This document shows, one piece after another, positions 14,481-22,995 of a stretch of 45,276 nt of DNA (position 1 is its first letter; the number at the start of each line of letters is the position of its first letter). The DNA is from an uncultured Prevotella sp. (GTDB taxonomy: Bacteria > Bacteroidota > Bacteroidia > Bacteroidales > Bacteroidaceae). A model generated the notes under the pieces. The model saw only the letters and a list, made by a program, of their open reading frames with translations. It had not been told where the DNA came from and did not search any database. Both the position numbers and the translations under genes were made by a program. The stretch is from NCBI GenBank assembly GCA_938028745.1, contig CALIZL010000112.1:1-45276 (forward strand), given 5' to 3'.

Positions 14481-15773
14481 TTAAAACTCGTCTTCAATCT
14501 TATCGTAGGCACGAATTGCCTTCATGAATCGTCCTTCTACATCTTTAAGCAAATACAGTCCGTCTGCATTTTTCTGCAATCCTTTCAATGAAAGTGGGAA
14601 AATCTGTGGGGGATTCTTGAGGCTAAGCATCGCAATGTTGCGTAGCTGGTCGGTTGATTGGTAGGTAAGGTTGATGTCGCAATACATATTCCCGTCCTTT
14701 CCTTCAAACTTTTCGATAACAAGCTTACAACCAATAGGCGTTTTCTTCTCAATCGAATTGGGTAGGTCGTATGGTTCAACTTCTAATGCGGCAGTTACTG
14801 ATGCGATGTTAGAGTCGTGTCCACAGAGGAAAGCCAGCTTGCGGTCTTTGTCCATTAACTCGTCGCGCATGTAGGCGAGAAGTGGATGAGCCACATTGAC
14901 AGAAACTACGGGTGCAGTGAAAAGCACATCGCCATAAACATCCTTAATCTTGGAAATCTTTGTCCAATCGTCGAGGGTGATGTCGTGTCCGAAGGCAGCT
15001 TTCTTGGCGTCTGGTTCTTCATAGAATTGCAGGATGAGCGCATCCGAGCAGTTAGTGGCATCTTTCAAAGAGCCTTTCATGCGTGGTTCATCACCTTTGT
15101 CGAGGATGAGCTGGGTGTTGTAGTTGTCGAAAGCGCACAAATTCTTTTCTTTGCATGCAGGCGAATCCTTCAAGTCGAGAACCTTGGCCGTGATTTCGTA
15201 GCTTTCCTTCAAACCTTCATTAATACCTACAATACCTTTCTTTCCACCCATGGCGGCAATCTCTTTCATAGCTTGTGCCCTGAACGACTTGCTCGACTTG
15301 GTAAGTTGTGGGAAGAAGACAGGATCCATCTTGCTAGGTACGAAACGGTGGTTTACTGGAACATCGGCCACGGGGAAGAGTGCCGTTGTGAAATAATTGG
15401 CCGTTGCAATACAACGCTGCATGCTGTTGGCGTAAATGAGTACCTCGTTGCGTGATGGTGTGGCGTTTTCTTTGAAAAGCCCAGCATCTACCGACCATTT
15501 GCGGAAATAAAGTCCGAACTGATTTTCCAATGCGCCCCCACGCGTTGTTAGTTCGCTAGCACCAGCTGTCCATTCAAACCAAGGATGTGTAGTAACTTGT
15601 TCCAGCAGACTTCCCTTTGTAGAAAGCGGGGCACGGATGTTGTGTCGACTAAGGATAACAGCCTCTTTAAGCGTGTATTTGTCCCTAAATGCTTGTGAAC
15701 GCTGCTTTTGTGCAAAAATACTTGTTGGCATCAACGCAAATAGCAGGCCAACTAAAAGAATGTTTCTGTTCAT
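14481..15773 (-). CDS. agp: Histidine acid phosphatase, glucose-1-phosphatase (Agp)-like
   Basis: This 430-residue periplasmic enzyme has a signal peptide (residues 1-21, cleavage after IFA). The catalytic motif is RHNIRAP at 43-49, with nucleophile His44. The Asn in place of the common Gly of RHGxRxP is also found in E. coli Agp, as are the following SLLEQ and LTTRGGALE segments. NSMQRCIATA (116-125) supplies the next conserved Arg, and the proton-donor pair is His319-Asp320 in CGHDSN. It should release phosphate from glucose 1-phosphate or related esters; phytate is possible. It is followed by the porin remnant and a terminator. No TAnnTTTG box was found upstream, so regulation may rely on another sigma factor or an activator. 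Confidence 0.9.
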   Translation of the reverse strand: MNRNILLVGLLFALMPTSIFAQKQRSQAFRDKYTLKEAVILSRHNIRAPLSTKGSLLEQVTTHPWFEWTAGASELTTRGGALENQFGLYFRKWSVDAGLFKENATPSRNEVLIYANSMQRCIATANYFTTALFPVADVPVNHRFVPSKMDPVFFPQLTKSSKSFRAQAMKEIAAMGGKKGIVGINEGLKESYEITAKVLDLKDSPACKEKNLCAFDNYNTQLILDKGDEPRMKGSLKDATNCSDALILQFYEEPDAKKAAFGHDITLDDWTKISKIKDVYGDVLFTAPVVSVNVAHPLLAYMRDELMDKDRKLAFLCGHDSNIASVTAALEVEPYDLPNSIEKKTPIGCKLVIEKFEGKDGNMYCDINLTYQSTDQLRNIAMLSLKNPPQIFPLSLKGLQKNADGLYLLKDVEGRFMKAIRAYDKIEDEF

Positions 15774-16210
15774 AATTAATACGGTTTGGTTATCAATATG
15801 ATTGTTAAATCTAATACTTATATTCTCTGATTAGTGAAAAAGTGCATCAATATAAGGTTGTGTCTTAACAAAAACGTTTGGCGAATGACTCTTGAAAGAG
15901 ATTTTACAATTAGCAGCGTAGGGCTGGTCTTCTTGCTGTATTAGCCCATGATGATATTGGTAAAGTTAACTAAATATTGTAGTTCTCCAAAATTTCTTTT
16001 AGCTTTTGATAGGGCAATAGTAGTTAATTAACCATAACAAGGGAGATGTAAATATAGCAGGATTTTAATAATTTAGTGGTGCTAAAATCATAAAGTAGCC
16101 TTATCTTTGTGAAGTTTAGAATGTAGTTTTAGGCAGGTTAGAATGTGGTTTCAATGGGATGATATAGCTATTTGTGCTAAGTTATGGGATGAAAAGGAAA
16201 GGCAGAATTT
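15774..16210. other. Intergenic stretch between agp and a glycosyltransferase gene
   Basis: This stretch is AT-rich and has no recognised gene. A plus-strand -7-like box TATCTTTG occurs at 16102-16109, but the only frame behind it (16174-16362) runs antisense into the end of the glycosyltransferase gene and has no known product. No hairpin or repeat was convincing. Confidence 0.5.
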
Positions 16211-17236
16211 TTACTTTTGCGGCAGTGTGTGGAATGTGCGCCTGCTCCTTATATAATATTGCCATAGGATGGAGAAAGGGCTATTGGGGTTTTCGGCGTG
16301 TATGGTTTTGCTGTTTTGTATTTCTTCGCGGGCAGTGTCGAAGCTGTGTTTCCATTTGTTGAAGTCGCGCCGCGCCTTGATAATGGCCTTGAAATCGCCC
16401 CGATTCCTGTTGAAAACGAGGGTTTGGAAGGCCGCAACATAGTCTAAAAATACTCGCCAAGCCATAACCCTGCGCATCTGCGAAGGGGCAAGATTCTTGT
16501 AAAGCATGGTTAGATTGTTGCGAAAGTTGAGGTAGGTCTTCATTGGGTTTACCTTGGGGAGCGTGCCGCCACCTACGTGATAAACCGCACTTTCGGGTAT
16601 GCAGAATATCTTTTTGCCTCTGAGTCTTAGTCGCCAGCAGAGGTCAATCTCTTCGTTGTGGGCAAAGAAACGCGCGTCTAGGCCGCCTACGGCCCAATAG
16701 TCTTTGGCTCGCACCATGAGGCAAGCTCCTGTGGCCCAATGTATTTCTTGTCGATAGTCGTATTGTCCTTCGTCTTTTTCAACGTGTTCGAATATTCTAC
16801 CGCGGCAATAGGGATAACCCAAGCTGTCGATGAAACCGCCCGACGCACCGGCATATTCAAACGATTCCCTGTCGTGCATGGCCAAAAGTTTGGGTTGGCA
16901 GGCCGCTATGTCGGGGTGGGCGTCCATCTCTTCGACGAGTGGCGTTAGCCATTGGTGGGTAACTTCAACATCGGAATTGAGCAACACGTAGTATTCGGCA
17001 TCTATTTGTGCCAAAGCTTTGTTGTAGCCTTCGGCAAATCCCCAATTCTTTTCCAAGGCAATGGTTTGGCAATGGGGGAAATGTTGGGCGAGATAGGCCA
17101 ATGAATCGTCGGTAGAGGCGTTGTCGGCAACGTACACTGCCGCTTCGTTACGCGAATGACGCATAACGGAGGGCAGGTATTGGGCCAACATTGACTGCCC
17201 GTTCCAATTCAGAATAACGATTGCTACCTTGTCCAT
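16211..17236 (-). CDS. Family 2 glycosyltransferase (rhamnosyltransferase-like)
   Basis: This is a 341-residue GT-A-fold transferase, probably cytoplasmic or loosely bound to the inner membrane, working on surface polysaccharide or lipid-linked glycans. The start VAIVILNWNGQSML, VADNASTDDSL, EKNWGFAEGYNKAL and the metal site LLNSDVEV mark the nucleotide-sugar domain. WATGACLMVRA and FFAHNEEIDLCWRLRLRG mark the acceptor and catalytic side, as in the WbbL/rhamnosyltransferase group. It lies 24 nt after mtaB on the same strand and is probably cotranscribed. Donor and acceptor cannot be told from sequence. Confidence 0.9.
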   Translation of the reverse strand: MDKVAIVILNWNGQSMLAQYLPSVMRHSRNEAAVYVADNASTDDSLAYLAQHFPHCQTIALEKNWGFAEGYNKALAQIDAEYYVLLNSDVEVTHQWLTPLVEEMDAHPDIAACQPKLLAMHDRESFEYAGASGGFIDSLGYPYCRGRIFEHVEKDEGQYDYRQEIHWATGACLMVRAKDYWAVGGLDARFFAHNEEIDLCWRLRLRGKKIFCIPESAVYHVGGGTLPKVNPMKTYLNFRNNLTMLYKNLAPSQMRRVMAWRVFLDYVAAFQTLVFNRNRGDFKAIIKARRDFNKWKHSFDTAREEIQNSKTIHAENPNSPFSILWQYYIRSRRTFHTLPQK

Positions 17237-17260
17237 AACTCAATATTTATGTTGAAGATG

Positions 17261-18601
17261 TTATATGAGTTCTACCTTTACGGCACTTTTGTTGTGGTTG
17301 AATTGGGTTAACCTGACGGGTAACAGTTGGTTGTCGAACTCGTCTTTGGCTAGTGAGGCAGGCAATTCAACGCGCACATAGTTGGGGGTAAAACCATGCA
17401 TGGCCTTGCCTTTGGCTGCCTTTTCAAAGAGAACTAGGCTTTGCGAACCTATTTGCGAGGCATAGAAGGTTTCCAATTTCTCATCGGACAGCTCTAAAAG
17501 CAGTTTGCTGCGGCGACGTTTCTCGGCATCGTTAACTACGTGAGGGATGCGAAGGGCTGCCGTTCCAGGACGTTCGCTGTAAGGGAATACATGCAACTGG
17601 CTGATGTCTAACGATTTTAGGAAGTCGTAGCATTGCTCGAAATAGGCAGGTTCTTCGCCACGCGAACCCACCATAACGTCTACACCGATAAAGGCATTTG
17701 GTATTCGTTGCTTAATGAGTTGTACCTTGTGGGCAAAAAGGGCTGTGTCGTATCGGCGATGCATCAGCTTTAAAACCTCGTCGCTACCGCTTTGTAAGGG
17801 TATGTGGAAGTGGGGCATGAAAGCTCTGCTGGATGCGCAATAGTCGATAAGCTCGTCGGTAAGCAAATTGGGCTCAATGCTGCTGATGCGAAAACGTTGT
17901 ATGCCTTCAACTTGGTCGAGTGCCCTGACAAGGTCGATAAAGCGTTCGTTGCCTTCGCCCTTGAACTCGCCTATGTTTACACCTGTTAGCACAATCTCTT
18001 TTCCACCTTCGTTGGCGGCATCGCGTGCTTGCTGAACAAGTGATGCTATGGAAGGGTTTCGGGAAAAGCCTCGTGCGAATGGAATGGTGCAGTAGGTGCA
18101 GAAATAATCGCACCCGTCTTGCACTTTAAGGAAATAACGCGTTCGGTTGCCACGGCTACAACTGGGGGCAAAGGTATTGATGTCTTTGGTCTTTACCGAG
18201 AAATGGCGGTGCAAGGCTGTGCCGCGTTGCCCGTCGGCCCAAGCATCGTTAAGATATTGTATGAGGTTGGCTTTTTCATTACTGCCTAAAACGAGGTCTA
18301 CGCCTTCGATGGCGCTAACTTTTTCGGATTCAAGTTGGGCGTAACATCCCGTTACAACCACAAAGGCTCCTGGGTTTTCGCGCACCATGCGGTGGATAAT
18401 TTGCCTACATTTGTGGTCGGCCACTTCGGTAACCGAGCAGGTGTTGATAAGGCAGATGTCGGCAGGCTCGCCTTCGTTGGCGGTTCTAACGCCCATGTCT
18501 TGGAGCATTTGCCCGAAAGTGGAGGTCTCCGAAAAGTTTAATTTGCAACCTAATGTGTAATAAGCAGCCGTTTTACCCTGAAAAGCTGAACTGTCTATCA
18601 T
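17261..18601 (-). CDS. mtaB: tRNA (N6-threonylcarbamoyladenosine) methylthiotransferase MtaB
   Basis: This 446-residue radical-SAM enzyme adds a methylthio group to t6A37 of ANN-decoding tRNAs. The N-terminal UPF0004 domain has its three cluster cysteines at 19, 55 and 86 (TLGCK, NTCSV, TGCYA). The radical-SAM cluster is Cys164, Cys168 and Cys171 (CDYFCTYC), and a TRAM-like domain closes the protein. The ending and length fit MtaB (YqeV) better than MiaB or RimO. It begins 47 nt after the cdsA stop, with the cdsA hairpin between them, and precedes the glycosyltransferase. Confidence 0.93.
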   Translation of the reverse strand: MIDSSAFQGKTAAYYTLGCKLNFSETSTFGQMLQDMGVRTANEGEPADICLINTCSVTEVADHKCRQIIHRMVRENPGAFVVVTGCYAQLESEKVSAIEGVDLVLGSNEKANLIQYLNDAWADGQRGTALHRHFSVKTKDINTFAPSCSRGNRTRYFLKVQDGCDYFCTYCTIPFARGFSRNPSIASLVQQARDAANEGGKEIVLTGVNIGEFKGEGNERFIDLVRALDQVEGIQRFRISSIEPNLLTDELIDYCASSRAFMPHFHIPLQSGSDEVLKLMHRRYDTALFAHKVQLIKQRIPNAFIGVDVMVGSRGEEPAYFEQCYDFLKSLDISQLHVFPYSERPGTAALRIPHVVNDAEKRRRSKLLLELSDEKLETFYASQIGSQSLVLFEKAAKGKAMHGFTPNYVRVELPASLAKDEFDNQLLPVRLTQFNHNKSAVKVELI

Positions 18602-18613
18602 ATTATATATATG

Positions 18614-18642
18614 AGAGAACGCACAATGCAGTGGCGTTCTCT
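18614..18642 (-). terminator. Hairpin after cdsA
   Basis: A perfect 9-bp stem AGAGAACGC / GCGTTCTCT (18614-18622 with 18634-18642) has an 11-nt loop, immediately beyond the cdsA stop. It is short and has no long T-tract, so some read-through into mtaB is possible. Confidence 0.65.
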
Positions 18643-18648
18643 GCGATG

Positions 18649-19512
18649 TTATTGAAATAGCGTTAATGAATAGAGATATACCACAGAGGCGGGTATGGCC
18701 ATGAGTGAGGAATCGAAACGGTCGAGCATTCCGCCATGACCAGGCAGAATGTTTCCGCTGTCTTTGATGCCGAGTGTGCGTTTGAAAAGCGACTCAACAA
18801 GGTCGCCCCATGTGCCGAACACCACCACTACAAGGCCTAAGCCTAGCCATTGGGGGATGGTGAGGTTTGTGGGAGCTGTGGATTGCGTTTCCAAATAGCC
18901 GATAAGACCGGCTACTAGGAGCACGAGAATGCCTCCGCCGATGCTGCCTTCCCAACTCTTGGCAGGCGAAATGCGTGGGAAAAGCTTGTGTTTACCGAAA
19001 AGCGAACCGGAGCAATAGGCACCAGTGTCGTTGGTCCAAAGGAAGATAAACACGCTAAGGGGAAGGAGATGGTAAAAGTAAATTTGGTTGTCGGCTTGCC
19101 TGAACGCCAACACGTTTATCATTGAGAGGGGTAGGGCGATGTACATTTGCCCCAACATGGTGTAGGCCCAGTTGTTGATGGGGTCGTTAGCTTTGGTGTA
19201 AAGTTCGCTGACGAAAAGATAAACGATGGTTAGGAGATAAGGCACGAACACGGCATTGGTGGCAATAAACCCGCTGTTGACGCCTGCAACGGCCAAGAAA
19301 AGGTATGTACCAGCAACAGTTGATATAAATCGGTTAACGTTAGTGCCCTTGTTCTCGTTAACTAACCCTGCGTATTCCCAAAGGCTCAGCGACGTTATGA
19401 GTGCAAAAACAAACACCATGCTCAATGGGCGCAAGAAACAAGTAACCATGATGGCTACAAAAAGAACACCTGTTATGGTTCGTGCAATCAAATTCTTAAT
19501 CTTAGGAGTCAT
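18649..19512 (-). CDS. cdsA: Phosphatidate cytidylyltransferase (CDP-diglyceride synthase)
   Basis: This is a 287-residue integral membrane enzyme converting phosphatidic acid and CTP to CDP-diacylglycerol, the branch point of phospholipid synthesis. It has about eight hydrophobic segments and the family signature near the C-terminus (GDLVESLFKRTLGIKDSGNILPGHGGMLDRFDS). The middle part SPAKSWEGSIGG is also characteristic. The frame is open to 19647, but the extra 45 residues are polar and unlike the family. The ATG at 19512 (MTPKIKNL) gives the usual length and a start next to the first helix. It lies downstream of ftsH and rsfS, an order common in Bacteroidetes, with a hairpin in the gap. 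Confidence 0.93.
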   Translation of the reverse strand: MTPKIKNLIARTITGVLFVAIMVTCFLRPLSMVFVFALITSLSLWEYAGLVNENKGTNVNRFISTVAGTYLFLAVAGVNSGFIATNAVFVPYLLTIVYLFVSELYTKANDPINNWAYTMLGQMYIALPLSMINVLAFRQADNQIYFYHLLPLSVFIFLWTNDTGAYCSGSLFGKHKLFPRISPAKSWEGSIGGGILVLLVAGLIGYLETQSTAPTNLTIPQWLGLGLVVVVFGTWGDLVESLFKRTLGIKDSGNILPGHGGMLDRFDSSLMAIPASVVYLYSLTLFQ

Positions 19513-19640
19513 TGTCTTCTCTTTTTTCGTCGTTATATAATGGTAACTGATGGAGGTGCGTTGTGGCATCCTCGGCATTTTGTTTGGGCGGTTGAACGGG
19601 TCTTGCGTGTTGGCGTAAAGCGGAAAGTGGCAACAGCGTA

Positions 19641-19682
19641 TCGCCATCTGCCTGCCTTGAAAGTAAGATAGGCGGATGGCGA
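19641..19682 (-). terminator. Hairpin after ftsH
   Basis: A 13-bp stem (19641-19653 with 19670-19682; TCGCCATC.../...GATGGCGA, one G-U pair) lies 15 nt beyond the ftsH stop. It may end or attenuate the rsfS-ftsH transcript before cdsA. Confidence 0.7.
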
Positions 19683-19696
19683 CAGCATGTTATGGG

Positions 19697-21700
19697 TTAA
19701 AGTCCACGCAACCTGCGGTGTTCTTCCTCGGCCGCTTTCACCTCGTCGGGCATGTCTTCCAACTTCGGAGTATTGTCTTCAATTATTTCCTCTGAACGGC
19801 TAACCCAAGGGCGTTTACCGAAAATCTCTTCTACGTCTTCGGCAAAAATCACTTCGCGTGAGATGAGCAGGTCGGCCAATTTGTTGTGGCCGTAGCTGTT
19901 TTCTTGAAGGATTTTCTTTGCACGGTCGTATTGTTCGTTCACCATCTTCATCACTTCGTCGTCGATTACTTTCGCCGTTGTTTCAGAATATGGCTTTTGG
20001 AATTGGTATTCCTGGTTGTTGTAGAAACTGATGTTGGGCAACTTGTCGCTCATACCAGCGTATGCCACCATGCCGTATGCACTCTTTGTGGCCCTTTCTA
20101 AGTCGTTCATTGCGCCAGTAGAGATATGGCCAGTGAACAATTCTTCAGCTGCACGTCCGCCCATCAGTGCACACATTTCGTCGAGCATTTGCTCTTTGGT
20201 GGTGATTTGGCGTTCTTCGGGTAGATACCAAGCTGCACCTAAGGCTCGGCCACGTGGCACGATGGATACCTTTACCAAGGGGTCGGCATGTTGACAGAAC
20301 CAAGACACGGTGGCGTGTCCTGCCTCGTGCAAGGCGATAGTGCGCTTTTCGGCGGCAGTCATTATCTTCGTTTTCTTCTCTAATCCGCCGATAATACGGT
20401 CTACGGCATCGAGGAAGTCTTGTTTGCCTACCGACTTGCTGTTATGGCGTGCCGCAATGAGGGCTGCCTCGTTGCAGACGTTGGCGATGTCGGCTCCCGA
20501 AAAGCCTGGGGTTTGCCGCGAGAGGAAATCGATGTCTACGGTGGAGTCTACCTTCACGGGGCGAAGGTGTACCTGAAATATTTGCTTGCGTTCGGGCAGG
20601 TCGGGCAGGTCTACATTTATTTGTCGGTCGAAACGTCCTGCTCGAAGTAGTGCGCTGTCGAGCATGTCGGCACGGTTGGTGGCTGCAAGAATGATAACGC
20701 CACTGTTTGTACCAAATCCGTCCATCTCGGTAAGCAGTGCGTTGAGAGTGTTCTCGCGTTCATCGTTTCCACCCATCGAGGGATTTTTACTTCTAGCACG
20801 CCCTACTGCATCAATTTCGTCGATGAAAATGATACAGGGTGACTTTTCTTTGGCCTGGTGAAAGAGGTCGCGAACACGACTTGCACCCACACCCACGAAC
20901 ATTTCGACAAAGTCGGAGCCGCTCATGGAGAAGAAAGGCACGCCCGCTTCGCCCGCAACGGCTTTGGCCAAAAGCGTTTTACCTGTACCCGGAGGGCCAA
21001 CGAGCAATGCGCCTTTGGGGATTTTACCACCGAGGTCGGTGTATTTCTGCGGACTTTTAAGGAACTCTACAATCTCTTGAACCTCTTGTTTGGCACCTTC
21101 TTGGCCTGCAACGTCTTTAAAGGTGATGCCGATTTCGTTTCCTTTCTCGTACATCTTGGCTTTGCTTTTGCCTACACTGAACACGCCCGAGCCACCTCCG
21201 GCTCCGCCACTGCCCATTCTACGCATGATGAATATCCAAATGGCGATGAGCGCGATGAATGGAACAAACTGGATAAGGATGTCGGTGAAGTGTCCGCCTT
21301 TATCGTTATCGAAAGCAAAGTCTTTGATTTTACCTGCCTGTTGAATTTCAGTGAGGTACTTTTCAAGTTCCTCGGCCGAACCATATTGTACACTTACGTA
21401 TGGTTTTTCACCTAGTTGTTTCGGGTCTTTTCCGAAAACGTCGCGCAGGTTGGCAGGCTTAACGTACATTTTAAGCGTACGTTGCTCGCTGTTTACCACC
21501 ACGTTGTTGACATAGCCTTTGTTCACATACTCCTTAAATTTGGTGTATGTAGCCTCTTGCTTAACACTTCCAGCCATCATGTCGCCTTTCCCCGTGAAGA
21601 AGAAAAGCCCCAACGCGATGATGATCAACCCATAAATCCAGTTCATGTTGAAACGTGGCATCTTGGGTTGCTTATTGTTGTATGGTTGTTTGTTGCTCAT
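19697..21700 (-). CDS. ftsH: ATP-dependent zinc metalloprotease FtsH
   Basis: This is a 667-residue inner-membrane AAA+ protease that removes damaged or short-lived membrane and regulatory proteins. Membrane helices lie at about 21-38 and 140-160, with a periplasmic domain between them. The AAA module has Walker A GPPGTGKT at 235-242, Walker B IIFIDEID at 290-297 and the second region of homology around 340-362. The zinc site HEAGH is at 458-462, with the distal Asp in the helix after it. Length and domain order are typical. It is 48 nt downstream of rsfS and probably shares its promoter. Confidence 0.97.
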   Translation of the reverse strand: MSNKQPYNNKQPKMPRFNMNWIYGLIIIALGLFFFTGKGDMMAGSVKQEATYTKFKEYVNKGYVNNVVVNSEQRTLKMYVKPANLRDVFGKDPKQLGEKPYVSVQYGSAEELEKYLTEIQQAGKIKDFAFDNDKGGHFTDILIQFVPFIALIAIWIFIMRRMGSGGAGGGSGVFSVGKSKAKMYEKGNEIGITFKDVAGQEGAKQEVQEIVEFLKSPQKYTDLGGKIPKGALLVGPPGTGKTLLAKAVAGEAGVPFFSMSGSDFVEMFVGVGASRVRDLFHQAKEKSPCIIFIDEIDAVGRARSKNPSMGGNDERENTLNALLTEMDGFGTNSGVIILAATNRADMLDSALLRAGRFDRQINVDLPDLPERKQIFQVHLRPVKVDSTVDIDFLSRQTPGFSGADIANVCNEAALIAARHNSKSVGKQDFLDAVDRIIGGLEKKTKIMTAAEKRTIALHEAGHATVSWFCQHADPLVKVSIVPRGRALGAAWYLPEERQITTKEQMLDEMCALMGGRAAEELFTGHISTGAMNDLERATKSAYGMVAYAGMSDKLPNISFYNNQEYQFQKPYSETTAKVIDDEVMKMVNEQYDRAKKILQENSYGHNKLADLLISREVIFAEDVEEIFGKRPWVSRSEEIIEDNTPKLEDMPDEVKAAEEEHRRLRGL

Positions 21701-21748
21701 AATTGAATTGTTGGTGACACGAACGTTCCATCAAATGCCATGCCAATT

Positions 21749-22108
21749 TTAGTCGATGTCAGTGAGGTGGGTTAGTTGGGCATCGGCCCAAAGGTGTTCA
21801 AGGTCGTAAAAAGAGCGCATCTCTGGTATGAAAACGTGTACGATAACATCCACAAAGTCCATTGCAACCCACTGGTTTAGGCCTAGACCAACGGCACTTG
21901 TGGGCTTGTCTTTGAGTTCTTTACGCACGGTCTCGCCGATAGATTCAGCTATGGCCTCTACCTGTGTGGGCGAGTTTCCTTGGCATATAACGAAATAATT
22001 GGTTATTGCACCCTCTATTTCCTTTAAGTCGGCTACAACGATATTGCTGCCCTTTTTCTCTTGTATTCCTTTAATAATGGTATTTACCAAATTGTTTGTT
22101 CTTGTCAT
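21749..22108 (-). CDS. rsfS: Ribosomal silencing factor RsfS
   Basis: This 119-residue protein of the RsfS/Iojap family binds ribosomal protein uL14 and blocks joining of the 30S and 50S subunits when nutrients are short. The typical segments are visible: IKGIQEKKGSNIVVADLKEIEGAITNYFVICQGNS at about 13-47, GLGLNQWVAMDFVDVIVHVF at about 85-105, and the ending RSFYDLEHLWADA. It opens the rsfS-ftsH(-cdsA) cluster and has a -7 box 30 nt upstream. The rsfS-ftsH-cdsA order is common in Bacteroidetes. Confidence 0.95.
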   Translation of the reverse strand: MTRTNNLVNTIIKGIQEKKGSNIVVADLKEIEGAITNYFVICQGNSPTQVEAIAESIGETVRKELKDKPTSAVGLGLNQWVAMDFVDVIVHVFIPEMRSFYDLEHLWADAQLTHLTDID

Positions 22109-22137
22109 TCTTATGTTGATGTAATAGCTTTAAGCTA

Positions 22138-22145
22138 CAAAGTTA
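22138..22145 (-). promoter_or_regulatory. -7 box of the rsfS-ftsH operon
   Basis: On the minus strand TAACTTTG lies 30 nt before the rsfS ATG, giving a leader of about 23 nt. No clear -33 box is visible. Confidence 0.6.
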
Positions 22146-22260
22146 AGGCTTTTTATTTGATTTGGCGCGCTTTTTACCGCATATTTGTGGTAAGAATGTT
22201 GGAATAACGAGCGAAGGGAGGTTAAGAAGGGCTGTGCTTGAGATGGGAGATGTGCCTGGG

Positions 22261-22941
22261 CTAACCCCATTCGGCCACAAGCTTTTCGAGCATGGGTATC
22301 ACGATACAGCCGCGTTTAAGCTGAATTAGCCCCTGTTTTTGCATGCCGTTGAGTGCTCGCGAGACGTTTAGGCGGTTGTCGTTCATCTCGTTTGCTAGTT
22401 TCTGCATCTTGATGTGCACAAGTTTTCTGCCAGCGGGGTGTATGCAATGCGCTGTGAAGAAACGGGTGATGCGGTGTTCGAGGTTGGAGTCGCAATGTCG
22501 CCAAGGCTGCCTTCCTGCTTTTTGCGCTTGTGTGGAGATGGTGTTGAGTAGGTTGAACTTGAAGATAATAAAGTCGTCTGTAAGTCTTAATACCTCAGAC
22601 TTGCTTAGCAAGAGCAGGCTACATGTAGCTTTGGCTACGAACGTTCGGGTGTAACGCGGGGAAATACCGAAGAGGTTTTCGGGCTGGAGAATGTAGGGTG
22701 CGCCTATATCTTCCGTGAAAGTGTAGCCATTATCGTGGGCTTGCGCGCTCACTTCCATTCGTCCGCTAAGCAAAAAATAAAGGTGCGTGCATTCTTCTTC
22801 GGCCCTAACTATCGTTGCCCCTGCTTTCTTTTGTGCAAAGTCGAAGCGGGTTTGACCAAGTACTGCGGCCAAATCGTCTTTGCTCATGCCTTGAAACATG
22901 GGCAATTCCATTAGTTTGCCATATAGAGGAATGCGGTGCAT
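22261..22941 (-). CDS. Crp/Fnr-family transcriptional regulator
   Basis: This is a 226-residue regulator with an N-terminal cyclic-nucleotide-binding-type beta-barrel (about 15-125; ATIVRAEEECTHLYFLLSGRMEV) and a C-terminal winged helix. The recognition part is MQKLANEMNDNRLNVSRALNGMQKQGLIQLKRGCIVI, at about 182-218. No cysteine cluster like that of Fnr is present, so it is not an obvious oxygen sensor. The usual cAMP-contact residues are not clear either, so the signal is unknown. It lies 55 nt after apbE on the same strand and may be cotranscribed. Confidence 0.9.
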   Translation of the reverse strand: MHRIPLYGKLMELPMFQGMSKDDLAAVLGQTRFDFAQKKAGATIVRAEEECTHLYFLLSGRMEVSAQAHDNGYTFTEDIGAPYILQPENLFGISPRYTRTFVAKATCSLLLLSKSEVLRLTDDFIIFKFNLLNTISTQAQKAGRQPWRHCDSNLEHRITRFFTAHCIHPAGRKLVHIKMQKLANEMNDNRLNVSRALNGMQKQGLIQLKRGCIVIPMLEKLVAEWG

Positions 22942-22995
22942 CTGTTGTTGCTTGTAGGCATTAGCCCTATTACCTCTGTCGGGGGTATAAAGGAC

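Noticed and set aside
16174..16362. 62-codon plus-strand frame with a signal-like start behind a TATCTTTG box
   Set aside because: It runs antisense over the end of the glycosyltransferase gene and has no sensible domain; the box alone is not enough.
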